Shown here in pieces: positions 55,823 to 63,450 of a stretch of 64,000 bases of DNA (the first letter of the stretch is position 1; each line of letters starts with the position of its first letter). This stretch comes from Tenacibaculum sp. AHE14PA (GTDB lineage: Bacteria; Bacteroidota; Bacteroidia; Flavobacteriales; Flavobacteriaceae). The stretch covers positions 2,293,501 through 2,357,500 of the forward strand of contig NZ_CP058983.1 in assembly GCF_019278465.1 (NCBI RefSeq), in the 5' to 3' direction. A program made the translations under genes and the position numbers. The notes beneath the pieces are model-generated. The model was not told the DNA's origin, ran no database searches, and saw nothing but the letters and a program-made list of their open reading frames with translations.

Positions 55823-56989
55823 ATGAAAAAAACCAACGACAATTTTAATCACAAAAAAAGTAATATAACTGCAGATGTAATTATTATTGGCGGAGGTTTA
55901 GCGGGTTTATGCAACGCAATACATTTATCTAAATTTGGTAAAAAAGTTTTATTGATTGAAAAAAATAAGTATCCAAAACATAAAGTTTGTGGCGAATATA
56001 TATCTAACGAAGTTTTGCCGTATTTAGAGTTTTTAGGTATAAATCCGTTTGATTTTGGTGCTGTTAATATTACAGATTTTAAGCTATCAACTACAAATAA
56101 TAAAGTTATTTCGGCGAAATTACCTTTAGGAGGATTCGGAATTTCACGTTATCAATTCGATTTTATTTTATCAGAAAAAACCAAAGAAAACGGTGTTATA
56201 ATTTTACAAGATCAAGTATTAAATGTCAATTTTTCTGAAGATATTTTTCATGTAGCAACAAAAGAAAATAAAACGCTTACCTCAAAAATTGCTATTGGTG
56301 CTTTCGGAAAACGTTCTTTATTAGATGTAAAAATGGAACGTGATTTTATTCAGAAAAAATCACCTTATTTAGGCGTTAAAATTCACGTAAAAGGAAACTG
56401 TGAAGAAAATTTAGTAGCGCTTCATAATTTTAAAGGTGGTTACTGTGGCGTTTCTAAAGTAGAAAATGATATAATTAATTTGTGTTATATCACTAGTTTT
56501 TCATCTTTTAAAAAATATAAAAGTATAGAAGATTTTCAAGAACAAGTTGTTTTTAAAAATCAATATTTAAAAGAGATCTTTAAAGCAACAACACCAATTT
56601 TTGAAAAACCATTAACGATTAGTCAGGTTTCATTTGAAACCAAAAAACCAATAGAAAATCACCTTATTATGTGTGGCGATTCTGCGGGAATGATTCACCC
56701 TTTATGCGGTAATGGTATGAGTATGGCAATTCAGAGTGCACAAATTGCATCTAAACTCACTCTAAATTACTTAAATGGTAAACTTTCGTCAAGAAATGAT
56801 CTTGAAAAACAATACATTAGAGAATGGAATAAAAACTTTAAAATGCGCTTAAAAACGGGTCATTTTATTGCGTGGTTATTTAGAAAAGATAAGGTTGCAG
56901 AAATTTTACTTAAAACGTTAAAGAAATTACCTTTTTTATTACCTATTATAATTAAGCAAACACATGGTAAACCAATAAAAATAGAATGA
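55823..56989 (+). CDS. Flavoprotein monooxygenase/reductase, GGR/UbiH-like
   Basis: The 388-residue product has the FAD motif IIIGGGLAGLCNAI near residue 21, KHKVCGEY near 52 and the second FAD motif CGDSAGMIHPLCGNGMSMAIQSA near 290. These fit the geranylgeranyl-reductase/UbiH group, which includes hydroxylases of aromatic rings and reductases of isoprenoid chains. The C-terminus is rich in hydrophobic residues, possibly for membrane contact. It starts right after the oxidase gene and overlaps the next gene by 4 bases (ATGA). By analogy with SrsC it may hydroxylate the polyketide ring. Confidence 0.85.
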   Translation: MKKTNDNFNHKKSNITADVIIIGGGLAGLCNAIHLSKFGKKVLLIEKNKYPKHKVCGEYISNEVLPYLEFLGINPFDFGAVNITDFKLSTTNNKVISAKLPLGGFGISRYQFDFILSEKTKENGVIILQDQVLNVNFSEDIFHVATKENKTLTSKIAIGAFGKRSLLDVKMERDFIQKKSPYLGVKIHVKGNCEENLVALHNFKGGYCGVSKVENDIINLCYITSFSSFKKYKSIEDFQEQVVFKNQYLKEIFKATTPIFEKPLTISQVSFETKKPIENHLIMCGDSAGMIHPLCGNGMSMAIQSAQIASKLTLNYLNGKLSSRNDLEKQYIREWNKNFKMRLKTGHFIAWLFRKDKVAEILLKTLKKLPFLLPIIIKQTHGKPIKIE

Positions 56990-57696
56990 GTTTTTTTATC
57001 AGTACAAAATACAGAACAGATCAAGAAGAGATGATGGATGATTTTTCTATTGGTGGCGATTTATTGCGTGATGTTTTAGATAAATTAGAAAATATAAATC
57101 GTTGGCTAGGTGGAAACTTGGTAACGGTTAATGCATTAAAAAAAGTATTAAAAAAGCATCCTAAAAATATAGAAATCGTTATCGCCGATATTGGTTGTGG
57201 ACATGGAGATATTTTACGTGATGTAGCCAAATTCGGAAGAAAAAATGGCTATACAATGAAACTGATTGGTGTAGATGCAAATGCTACCGCAATAGCATAT
57301 GCGAATGAATTGTCAACAGAATATCCAGAGTTGGTTTTTAAGACTGAAGATATTTTTTCTGATGATTTTAAAAACAGAGAATTCGATATTGTTTTGGCAA
57401 CGTTGTTTTTGCATCATTTTAAAGAACCGCAATTGATTTCTTTCTTATCAGACACTTTAAAACATACTAAAAAAGCAATAATTGTAAACGATTTACATCG
57501 TCATAAATTGGCGTATTATTTGTTTTTATTATTATCAATTTTTATCAAAAATAAAATGATAATCAACGATGGATTAATTTCTGTTTTAAGGGGGTTCAAA
57601 CGAAAAGATTTGATTAGAATCTCAGAAAAAATAAATGTAAAACCACAAATTTCTTGGAAATGGGCATTCCGTTTTCAATGGATAATACAAAAATAA
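56986..57696 (+). CDS. SAM-dependent methyltransferase of the polyketide operon
   Basis: The 236-residue product has the SAM-binding motif IADIGCGHGDILRD near residue 66 and a second motif IGVDANATAIAYAN, then FDIVLATLFLHHF. It is of the Methyltransf_25-type class. It overlaps the flavoprotein gene by 4 bases and ends one base before the type III synthase gene. In phenolic-lipid operons a methyltransferase acts on a ring hydroxyl or carbon; that is the likely role, inferred from context. Confidence 0.85.
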   Translation: MSFFISTKYRTDQEEMMDDFSIGGDLLRDVLDKLENINRWLGGNLVTVNALKKVLKKHPKNIEIVIADIGCGHGDILRDVAKFGRKNGYTMKLIGVDANATAIAYANELSTEYPELVFKTEDIFSDDFKNREFDIVLATLFLHHFKEPQLISFLSDTLKHTKKAIIVNDLHRHKLAYYLFLLLSIFIKNKMIINDGLISVLRGFKRKDLIRISEKINVKPQISWKWAFRFQWIIQK

Positions 57697-58749
57697 ATGG
57701 CAGTAAAAATAACATCTGTAGCAAAACAATTGCCACAATATTATAGAGAAACAAAAGATATTATTCCGTTTGTAAAAACGTGGATGCAAGATCAGGATAC
57801 ACGTTTTCAGCGAAAAGTAATTAAACTTTTCGAAGGAGCAGCAGTAGATAAACGGTATTCAATCATGAACCCCGAAGAGGTTTTTATAGCAACTTCTTTC
57901 GAAGAAAAAAATGCTATTTACGCAAGAGAAGTAGTAAAACTAGCCGAGCAATCACTTAAAAAATCATTGCAAAAAGCAAATTTAAAAGCAACAGATATCG
58001 ATTATATAATTACGGTAAGTTGTACAGGAATTATGATTCCGTCTATGGATGCATATTTGATTAATTCTTTGCAAATGAAACAAGATATTGTGCGTTTGCC
58101 AGTTACAGAAATGGGTTGTGCAGCAGGAGTATCTGGAATTATATATGCTAAGAATTTTTTAAAGGCAAACCCTAATAAAAGAGCTGTTGTAATTGCTGTT
58201 GAAGCACCTACAGCAACTTTTCAGTTAGACGATTATTCGATGACGAATATTGTAAGTGCGGCTATTTTTGGTGATGGAGCTTCGGCAGTTATTTTGTCTT
58301 CTTATGATGAAGATAAAGGTCCAAAAATTGTAGACGAAGCGATGTATCATTTTTATGACGCTACCCAAATGATGGGTTTTAATTTGGTAAATACAGGCTT
58401 ACAAATGATTTTAGACAAGGAGGTTCCAAAGAAAATTTCAGATCATTTTCCTGCAATAATTCATCCGTTTTTAGAAAGAAATAATTTAACAATTGAAGAT
58501 GTAAATCATTTGATTTTTCACCCTGGAGGAAAAAAAATTGTACAAACGGTAGAAGATTTATTTGGTGTTTTAGGTAAAAATATAGACGATACTAAAGAGG
58601 TTTTACGTTTGTATGGTAACATGTCTAGCGCAACAGTTTTGTATGTTTTGGAGCGTTTTATGGATAGAAACCCAGCAAAAGGAGAAAGAGGCTTAATGTT
58701 AAGTTTTGGTCCGGGTTTTTCTGCACAAAGAATATTGTTAGAATGGTAA
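57697..58749 (+). CDS. Type III polyketide synthase
   Basis: The 350-residue, chalcone-synthase-like enzyme extends a starter acyl-CoA or acyl-ACP with malonyl-CoA and closes a ring. The catalytic triad is intact: Cys141 in EMGCAAGVSG, His275 in IFHPGGKK and Asn308 in YGNMSSATV. The C-terminal GPGFSAQRILLEW is also typical. The gene abuts the methyltransferase stop. Bacterial relatives make alkylresorcinols, alkylpyrones or phloroglucinol. The starter and the ring type cannot be read from sequence. Confidence 0.93.
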   Translation: MAVKITSVAKQLPQYYRETKDIIPFVKTWMQDQDTRFQRKVIKLFEGAAVDKRYSIMNPEEVFIATSFEEKNAIYAREVVKLAEQSLKKSLQKANLKATDIDYIITVSCTGIMIPSMDAYLINSLQMKQDIVRLPVTEMGCAAGVSGIIYAKNFLKANPNKRAVVIAVEAPTATFQLDDYSMTNIVSAAIFGDGASAVILSSYDEDKGPKIVDEAMYHFYDATQMMGFNLVNTGLQMILDKEVPKKISDHFPAIIHPFLERNNLTIEDVNHLIFHPGGKKIVQTVEDLFGVLGKNIDDTKEVLRLYGNMSSATVLYVLERFMDRNPAKGERGLMLSFGPGFSAQRILLEW

Positions 58750-58759
58750 AACGTATAAA

Positions 58760-59203
58760 ATGAATCAAACAGAAATCATAAAAAACCTACCATACCAAGA
58801 ACCCTTTTTGTTTGTTGATTTACTTACAGAGGTTTCAGAAAACGGAGTTACTGGAAATTATAGGTTTAAAGAAGAAGCATTTTTTTATGAAGGTCATTTT
58901 AAAAATAATCCAATTACGCCAGGTGTTATTTTAACGGAAACAATGGCACAAATTGGTGTTGTTTGTTTAGGTATTTATTTATTGAAAAATGAAATTTTAA
59001 CAACAGATAAAAATCCACAAATAGCATTAACTTCTAATCAAGTCGATTTTTATTTACCAGTGTTACCAAACGAAAAAGTAACCGTAATTTCCGAGAAACA
59101 ATACTTTAGATTCAACAAACTAAAATGTGCTGTAAAAATGATTAATGAGAAAAATGAATTGGTTTGTAGAGGAACTATTTCGGGAATGATAATCGCAAAA
59201 TAA
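58760..59203 (+). CDS. FabZ-like hotdog dehydratase
   Basis: The 147-residue product has the FabZ active-site pattern FYEGHFKNNPITPGVILTETMAQIG, with His46 and Glu60 in the catalytic positions. FabZ dehydrates 3-hydroxyacyl-ACP. It lies 10 bases after the type III synthase and one base before the ketosynthase gene. In this operon it probably acts on the ACP-bound starter chain. It is not the housekeeping FabZ, which would normally be with lpx genes. Confidence 0.88.
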   Translation: MNQTEIIKNLPYQEPFLFVDLLTEVSENGVTGNYRFKEEAFFYEGHFKNNPITPGVILTETMAQIGVVCLGIYLLKNEILTTDKNPQIALTSNQVDFYLPVLPNEKVTVISEKQYFRFNKLKCAVKMINEKNELVCRGTISGMIIAK

Positions 59204-59204
59204 C

Positions 59205-60479
59205 ATGAAAAATAGAGTTGTAATTACAGGTTTAGGAGTTGTTGCACCCAATGGAGTTGGTTTGCAAGAATTCTCGAGCGCAATAAAAAAGGGAAAATCT
59301 GGAATTACATTTCATCAACATTTAAAAGACAAGGGTTTTTCTTGTTGTATTGGTGGAATTCCTACAGTTTCTGAAGAAAAAAAAGCAACATATTTAACAG
59401 CTTTGCAATTACGCGGCTTTAATAGTACTTCTATTTTATATGGATGTATGGCAGGAATTGATGCTTGGAAAGATGCTGGTTTTTCTGTGGATGAAAACTC
59501 AAATTTAGATTATGATTCGGGTTTAATTTTCGGAACAGGAACATCGGGAATTGAAAAATTTAGAGAAGCAATCTATAAAATTGATGATCAGAAAGTAAGG
59601 AGATTAGGAAGTACTTCTGTGGTACAAACAATGGCAAGTGGAATTTCTGCATATTTAGGCGGAATTCTTGGTTTAGGAAATCAGGTTACTACAAATTCGT
59701 CTGCGTGTACAACAGGCACAGAGGCTTTGTTATTGGGTTTTGAGCGCATTAAAAACGGAAAAGCAAAACGAATGTTGGTTGGTAGTTCAAGTGATAGTAG
59801 TTTGTATACTTGGGGCGGATTTGATGCAATGCGAGTAATGTCTTACAAGCATAATGAAACGCCAGAAAAAGGTTCGAGACCAATGAGTGAAACTGCAGCA
59901 GGTTTTGTGCCAGGAAGTGGAGCAGGAGCCTTGGTTTTAGAATCTTTAGAAAGTGCTTTAGCGAGAAATGCAACCATTTATGCAGAAGTTTTAGGCGGAA
60001 ATATAAATTCTGGCGGACAACGAAATGGCGGAACTTTAACAGCCCCAAATGCCGAAGCTGTTCAGAAATGTATTACGGATGCTTTGTTAGATTCGAATAC
60101 AGCATCTGATAAAATTGATGTTATAAACGGTCATTTAACAGCAACATCAAAAGATAGTTTAGAAATAGAAAACTGGAGCAAAGCTTTACAAAGAAAAGGA
60201 ACTGAGTTTCCTTATATAAATTCTTTAAAGTCGATGGTTGGTCATTGTTTAGCGGCTTCTGGTGCAATAGAAATTGTAGCAGCTGTTTTGCAAATTAAGG
60301 AACAATTTGTGTTTCCTAATATTAATTGCGAAGATGTACATCCAGAAATTTCAACACTTATTTCTAAAGAAAAAATACCAACAAAAATTATATATAAAGA
60401 TATAAATATACTCGCAAAAGCAAGTTTTGGTTTTGGTGATGTAAACGCTTGTGCTATCTTTAAAAAATATTCAAAATAA
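59205..60479 (+). CDS. Beta-ketoacyl-ACP synthase (FabF-like)
   Basis: The 424-residue condensing enzyme has the start VVITGLGVVAPNGVG, the active-site Cys168 in NSSACTTGTEALLLG, His310 in NGHLTATSKD and His347 in SMVGHCLAASGAIE, so a complete Cys-His-His triad. The HGT motif of FabF is HLT here, a deviation common in secondary-metabolite synthases. The gene is followed immediately by an ACP gene. It likely extends or forms the starter chain. Confidence 0.9.
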   Translation: MKNRVVITGLGVVAPNGVGLQEFSSAIKKGKSGITFHQHLKDKGFSCCIGGIPTVSEEKKATYLTALQLRGFNSTSILYGCMAGIDAWKDAGFSVDENSNLDYDSGLIFGTGTSGIEKFREAIYKIDDQKVRRLGSTSVVQTMASGISAYLGGILGLGNQVTTNSSACTTGTEALLLGFERIKNGKAKRMLVGSSSDSSLYTWGGFDAMRVMSYKHNETPEKGSRPMSETAAGFVPGSGAGALVLESLESALARNATIYAEVLGGNINSGGQRNGGTLTAPNAEAVQKCITDALLDSNTASDKIDVINGHLTATSKDSLEIENWSKALQRKGTEFPYINSLKSMVGHCLAASGAIEIVAAVLQIKEQFVFPNINCEDVHPEISTLISKEKIPTKIIYKDINILAKASFGFGDVNACAIFKKYSK

Positions 60480-60480
60480 A

Positions 60481-60732
60481 ATGAAAAAAGAAGAAATTAT
60501 AGTAAAGTTAACAACGATTGTAAAGCCTTATGTTCAAAATGAAAAAGGCTTTAAGAATATTAATGAAAACACCGATTTTATTAAGGATTTAGAAATAAAT
60601 TCGGCAAATTTGGTAGATATTATTTTAGATGTAGAAGATGAGTTTAATATTGAAATAGATAACGATTCTATGGAAAAAATGCTTTCTGTAAAAGAAACCG
60701 TTGTAATTATTCAAACAAAAATGAATGCATAA
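60481..60732 (+). CDS. Acyl carrier protein
   Basis: The 83-residue product has an ACP fold with DLEINSANLVDIILDVEDEF; Ser41 in the INSANL segment is the phosphopantetheine attachment site. The Ser is followed by Ala-Asn-Leu rather than Leu, so it differs from the housekeeping ACP. I start at ATG 60481, one base after the ketosynthase stop; the frame is open to 60451 inside that gene. It ends overlapping the phosphopantetheinyl transferase gene by 8 bases. Confidence 0.88.
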   Translation: MKKEEIIVKLTTIVKPYVQNEKGFKNINENTDFIKDLEINSANLVDIILDVEDEFNIEIDNDSMEKMLSVKETVVIIQTKMNA

Positions 60733-61297
60733 TATTGGCAATGATATTGTTGATTTAGGCTTAGCTAAAATTCAAAGTAACTGGCAACGAAAAGGTTTTT
60801 TAGAGAAGCAATTTACCCAAAAAGAGCAAGGTGAAATTTTAGCCTCTGAAAATCCGTTTTTAAAAGTTTGGGTGTTTTGGAGCATGAAAGAAGCCGCCTA
60901 TAAATGTTATACACAAAAGGTTAAAAAACGTTTTTTTGCTCCCAAAAAATTTCAATGTACACTAACTTCAAAAGAAGAAGGTATTGTTGTTTTTGAAGGC
61001 ATAAAATATTATACAACTATTTTTTTAAACACTTTTTATATTCATACAATTGCTGATGAATTAAAGAATGGAGGTAAAATTACATCAGCTATTTGTTTAC
61101 CAAACACAGTAAATAATGTGATCAGAAAAACACTTGAAAAGAAAACATCATATTTATTTAAAGAGATAGAAAAAAGAAAAACAGTTGTTGGTGCTCCTTT
61201 GTATTTTTACAAAGAAAAATTACTTACTAATTCATGTTCAATTTCTCATCATGGAAATTACGAAGCATATGCATTTACCTTAAAAAATGAATATTAA
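60725..61297 (+). CDS. 4'-phosphopantetheinyl transferase (AcpS-like fold)
   Basis: The 190-residue product has NIGNDIVDL at the N-terminus and FWSMKEAAYK near residue 51-60, the two metal and CoA-binding motifs of this superfamily. It would activate the ACP encoded just upstream, whose gene it overlaps by 8 bases. The last third (KTVVGAPLYFYKEK...SCSISHHGNYEAYAF) is consistent with a secondary-metabolism enzyme rather than a short AcpS. Confidence 0.87.
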   Translation: MHNIGNDIVDLGLAKIQSNWQRKGFLEKQFTQKEQGEILASENPFLKVWVFWSMKEAAYKCYTQKVKKRFFAPKKFQCTLTSKEEGIVVFEGIKYYTTIFLNTFYIHTIADELKNGGKITSAICLPNTVNNVIRKTLEKKTSYLFKEIEKRKTVVGAPLYFYKEKLLTNSCSISHHGNYEAYAFTLKNEY

Positions 61298-61736
61298 ACA
61301 CCAACTTTTTATACAATGTGAAGCGTTTGTAAATAAACGCTTACAAACGGTAGAAGAAATAATTTCATCTAACCAAAACGCATTACAATCAGAAACCAAA
61401 AGTTCGGCAGGAGATAAACATGAAACAGGTAGAGCAATGTTGCAGTTAGAGATGGAAAAAGCGAGCCAACAGCTTAGCGGAATCATAAAAATGAGAGAAA
61501 TTCTTTCTAAAATTAATATTGGAAAAATTTCTGAAACTGCACATTTAGGTAGTGTAGTTAAAACAAATAAAGCATTTTTTTTTATAAGTATTAGCGCTGG
61601 ACAACTTATAATTAAGGGTAAAACTTATTTTGCTATTTCGGTTTCTTCACCAATAGGAGCCATGTTACTAGGTAAAAAAGTAGGAGATATTTTTATATTT
61701 AACAAGGTTGAACAAAAAATAAAAGAAATTTTTTAG
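61287..61736 (+). CDS. GreA/GreB C-terminal-like protein ending the polyketide operon
   Basis: The 149-residue product has an N-terminal helical hairpin-like part with many polar residues and, from about residue 85, a beta-rich part with YFAISVSSPIGAMLLGKKVGDIFIF, which closely resembles the FKBP-like C-terminal domain of GreA/GreB. The N-terminal half lacks the Gre coiled-coil acidic tip, so cleavage-factor activity is not implied. Similar proteins are sometimes labelled 3-oxoacyl-ACP synthase, though no such motif is present. Its ATG overlaps the end of the phosphopantetheinyl transferase gene by 11 bases. Confidence 0.65.
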   Translation: MNIKHQLFIQCEAFVNKRLQTVEEIISSNQNALQSETKSSAGDKHETGRAMLQLEMEKASQQLSGIIKMREILSKINIGKISETAHLGSVVKTNKAFFFISISAGQLIIKGKTYFAISVSSPIGAMLLGKKVGDIFIFNKVEQKIKEIF

Positions 61737-61817
61737 AAATAAAGTAGGGTAAAATAAAACTTACTTGTTTTTAATATAGGAAAGGTTGCTATCCCTTCAT
61801 AGAAAAAGAAGTATTAC

Positions 61818-61857
61818 AATACACTTTTATCTTTTTTTAGATAAGAGTGTATTTTTT
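61818..61857 (+). terminator. First terminator of the polyketide operon
   Basis: AATACACTTTTATCT and AGATAAGAGTGTATT form a 15-base stem with one G-T pair and a 6-base T loop, followed by T residues. It lies 82 bases after the last gene of the operon. Confidence 0.82.
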
Positions 61858-61921
61858 AGCCAAATTAAAAACATATTAAAATAGTTGAGTAATAATTAAT
61901 TAAGAGATAGTTATTATTGGT

Positions 61922-62854
61922 TTAAGCAGTTTCATTAAATTCTAATGAAACTGCTTTTTTTATTTCAATAGATTTTGAATGGTTTAAAAAAATAGTTTGC
62001 AGGTTATATTCAGCTTCAATAAGCCAACAATAACCTTTAAAATAAGTCTTCAGAACTATAGCTTTAAATTCCGATTTTTCAACAATTTTTATTTGATGTG
62101 GATATAATAATACTTTTTTATTATTGACGAGAACTTCATTTACATCATCAAATAAAGTGGCTACATATTTTAACTTAGGGTTTTTATATAAGTTCACTGG
62201 TATATCATTCGCAATTATTTGATGGTCTTTAATAACAATCATTTTATCAGCAAACGAAAGCGCTTCATTGCCATCGTGAGTGGCTATAATACAAGCAATA
62301 TTTTTGTCCTTTAGGTAGGTAAATAAGTTTCTACTAAGCGAATTCTTTTTAAAATTATCTATTTGTCCGAAAGGCTCATCTAGTAACAATAATTCAGGTT
62401 CTTTAGCTAAGGCACGAGCAATTGCCACGCGTTGTTGTTGCCCTCCGCTTAAGTTTTTAATCTTTATATTGGCAAACCCTGTCATTTCTATTACCTCTAA
62501 TAACTCATTTGTTCTTTGCTTTGCTTCTTCGGGATAAAAACGAGATAGAAATTTTTTAATGTTTTCACTTACGGAAGTATATGGCATTAAATCGAAATCT
62601 TGCGCAACGTATTTAAAAATATCGATACCGGGAACTAAATAATGTGCAGGTCCTAAGATTTGAAAATCATTCCAATAGATGTCTCCTTTGTCAAGATCTA
62701 ACAAGCCGTAAATGACTTTTAATAAAGTTGATTTTCCGCAACCACTTTTTCCCATTATACATACATGTTCTCCTTTTTGCAAAGAGAAATTAATGTTTGT
62801 AAGGGTTGTTTTTTCTTTAGTATAAGAAAACGAAATATTGTTTACTTGTAGCAT
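61922..62854 (-). CDS. ABC transporter ATP-binding protein
   Basis: The 310-residue product has the Walker A motif GKSGCGKST near residue 35, the ABC signature LSGGQQQRVAIARAL near 138, Walker B ELLLLDEPFGQID and the His-loop IIATHDGNEAL. The C-terminal 70 residues may form an extra regulatory domain. The permease is not in the window, so the substrate is unknown; relatives import polyamines, iron or thiamine. Its last codons lie inside a hairpin (61924-61964) that terminates the opposite strand. Confidence 0.88.
   Translation of the reverse strand: MLQVNNISFSYTKEKTTLTNINFSLQKGEHVCIMGKSGCGKSTLLKVIYGLLDLDKGDIYWNDFQILGPAHYLVPGIDIFKYVAQDFDLMPYTSVSENIKKFLSRFYPEEAKQRTNELLEVIEMTGFANIKIKNLSGGQQQRVAIARALAKEPELLLLDEPFGQIDNFKKNSLSRNLFTYLKDKNIACIIATHDGNEALSFADKMIVIKDHQIIANDIPVNLYKNPKLKYVATLFDDVNEVLVNNKKVLLYPHQIKIVEKSEFKAIVLKTYFKGYCWLIEAEYNLQTIFLNHSKSIEIKKAVSLEFNETA
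61924..61964 (+). terminator. Second terminator for the rightward operon, inside the ABC gene's last codons
   Basis: AAGCAGTTTCATTA and TAATGAAACTGCTT are perfect 14-base arms around a 5-base loop, with seven T after on the plus strand. The arms also encode the C-terminus of the leftward ABC protein. It would catch read-through from the polyketide operon before it runs into the ABC gene. Confidence 0.7.
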
Positions 62855-62859
62855 ACTTG

Positions 62860-62867
62860 CAAAAATA
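62860..62867 (-). promoter_or_regulatory. -7 box of the ABC ATPase gene
   Basis: TATTTTTG on the minus strand followed by C, only 5 bases before the ATG at 62854, so the transcript would be nearly leaderless. Confidence 0.4.
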
Positions 62868-62881
62868 TGTTTTTATGATTT

Positions 62882-62977
62882 GTTGCGTTAGCGATTGAAC
62901 GGTTTGTTTGAGCTCTTTTTTGAAGAATGAAAAAAAAGCGAGTAGTAAAAGCGCGACCATTTATGGTAACGCCCAAC
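62882..62977. repeat. Putative dispersed intergenic repeat
   Basis: This 96-base block has imperfect inverted ends (GTTGCGTTA and TAACGCCCAAC), a short inner hairpin (ACCATTTATGGT), and a distinctly higher GC than its surroundings. Words such as GCGAGTAGTAAAAGCGCGACC look like elements that recur between genes in marine flavobacteria. A further imperfect inverted pair (TTTGTTTGAGCTCT near 62903 and AGAGAGCTCAAGCAAA near 63050) may extend it. No gene is seen in 62855-63098. Only one copy lies in the window, so repetition is inferred. Confidence 0.45.
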
Positions 62978-63098
62978 TTCTTGTTATAATTTTATGTAAG
63001 GAAATCAGAATAGCCAAGGTTTTAACACTCGCTTCTCTCATAAAAAAGCCAGAGAGCTCAAGCAAATATTACAATTAGGGCTATGCTTATTTAATGAA

Positions 63099-63446
63099 TT
63101 AAATTTTCTCCACTAAGGTTTCATTATCAAAAATCAATCCCTCAAAACCAGTATTCATAAAGTTTCTAATATTTTGATGATCACTACCATTCGGATTCTC
63201 TAGAACATCAATAAAGTAATATTGTGCAAAAGAAGCTAGTGTTTCTTCTTTGGTTAACTGTTGTTTTAAAGCAAAAGAAAACACTTTACACGAACCTAAA
63301 TTTTCTGCGCTACTGTTTTGTAAATCTCCATTTTTAAATGCAGATGGTGTAAAAACATAGTTCTCTTCAATAACGCTAATAGTTTCTGAAAAATTAATAT
63401 CTTTTGGAGTATTTCTTAATTTATTTTTAAAATTATTTATAGTCAT
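63099..63446 (-). CDS. HopJ-family protein
   Basis: The 115-residue product matches the HopJ type III effector family: NFSETISVIEENYVFTPSAFKNGDLQNSS, LGSCKVFSFALKQQLTKEETLASFAQYY and NPNGSDHQNIRNFMNTGFEGLIF. The name comes from a Pseudomonas effector, but homologues are widespread in free-living bacteria that have no type III secretion. The cellular role is unknown. It lies 4 bases after the peptidase gene in the same direction. Confidence 0.85.
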   Translation of the reverse strand: MTINNFKNKLRNTPKDINFSETISVIEENYVFTPSAFKNGDLQNSSAENLGSCKVFSFALKQQLTKEETLASFAQYYFIDVLENPNGSDHQNIRNFMNTGFEGLIFDNETLVEKI

Positions 63447-63450
63447 TGTT

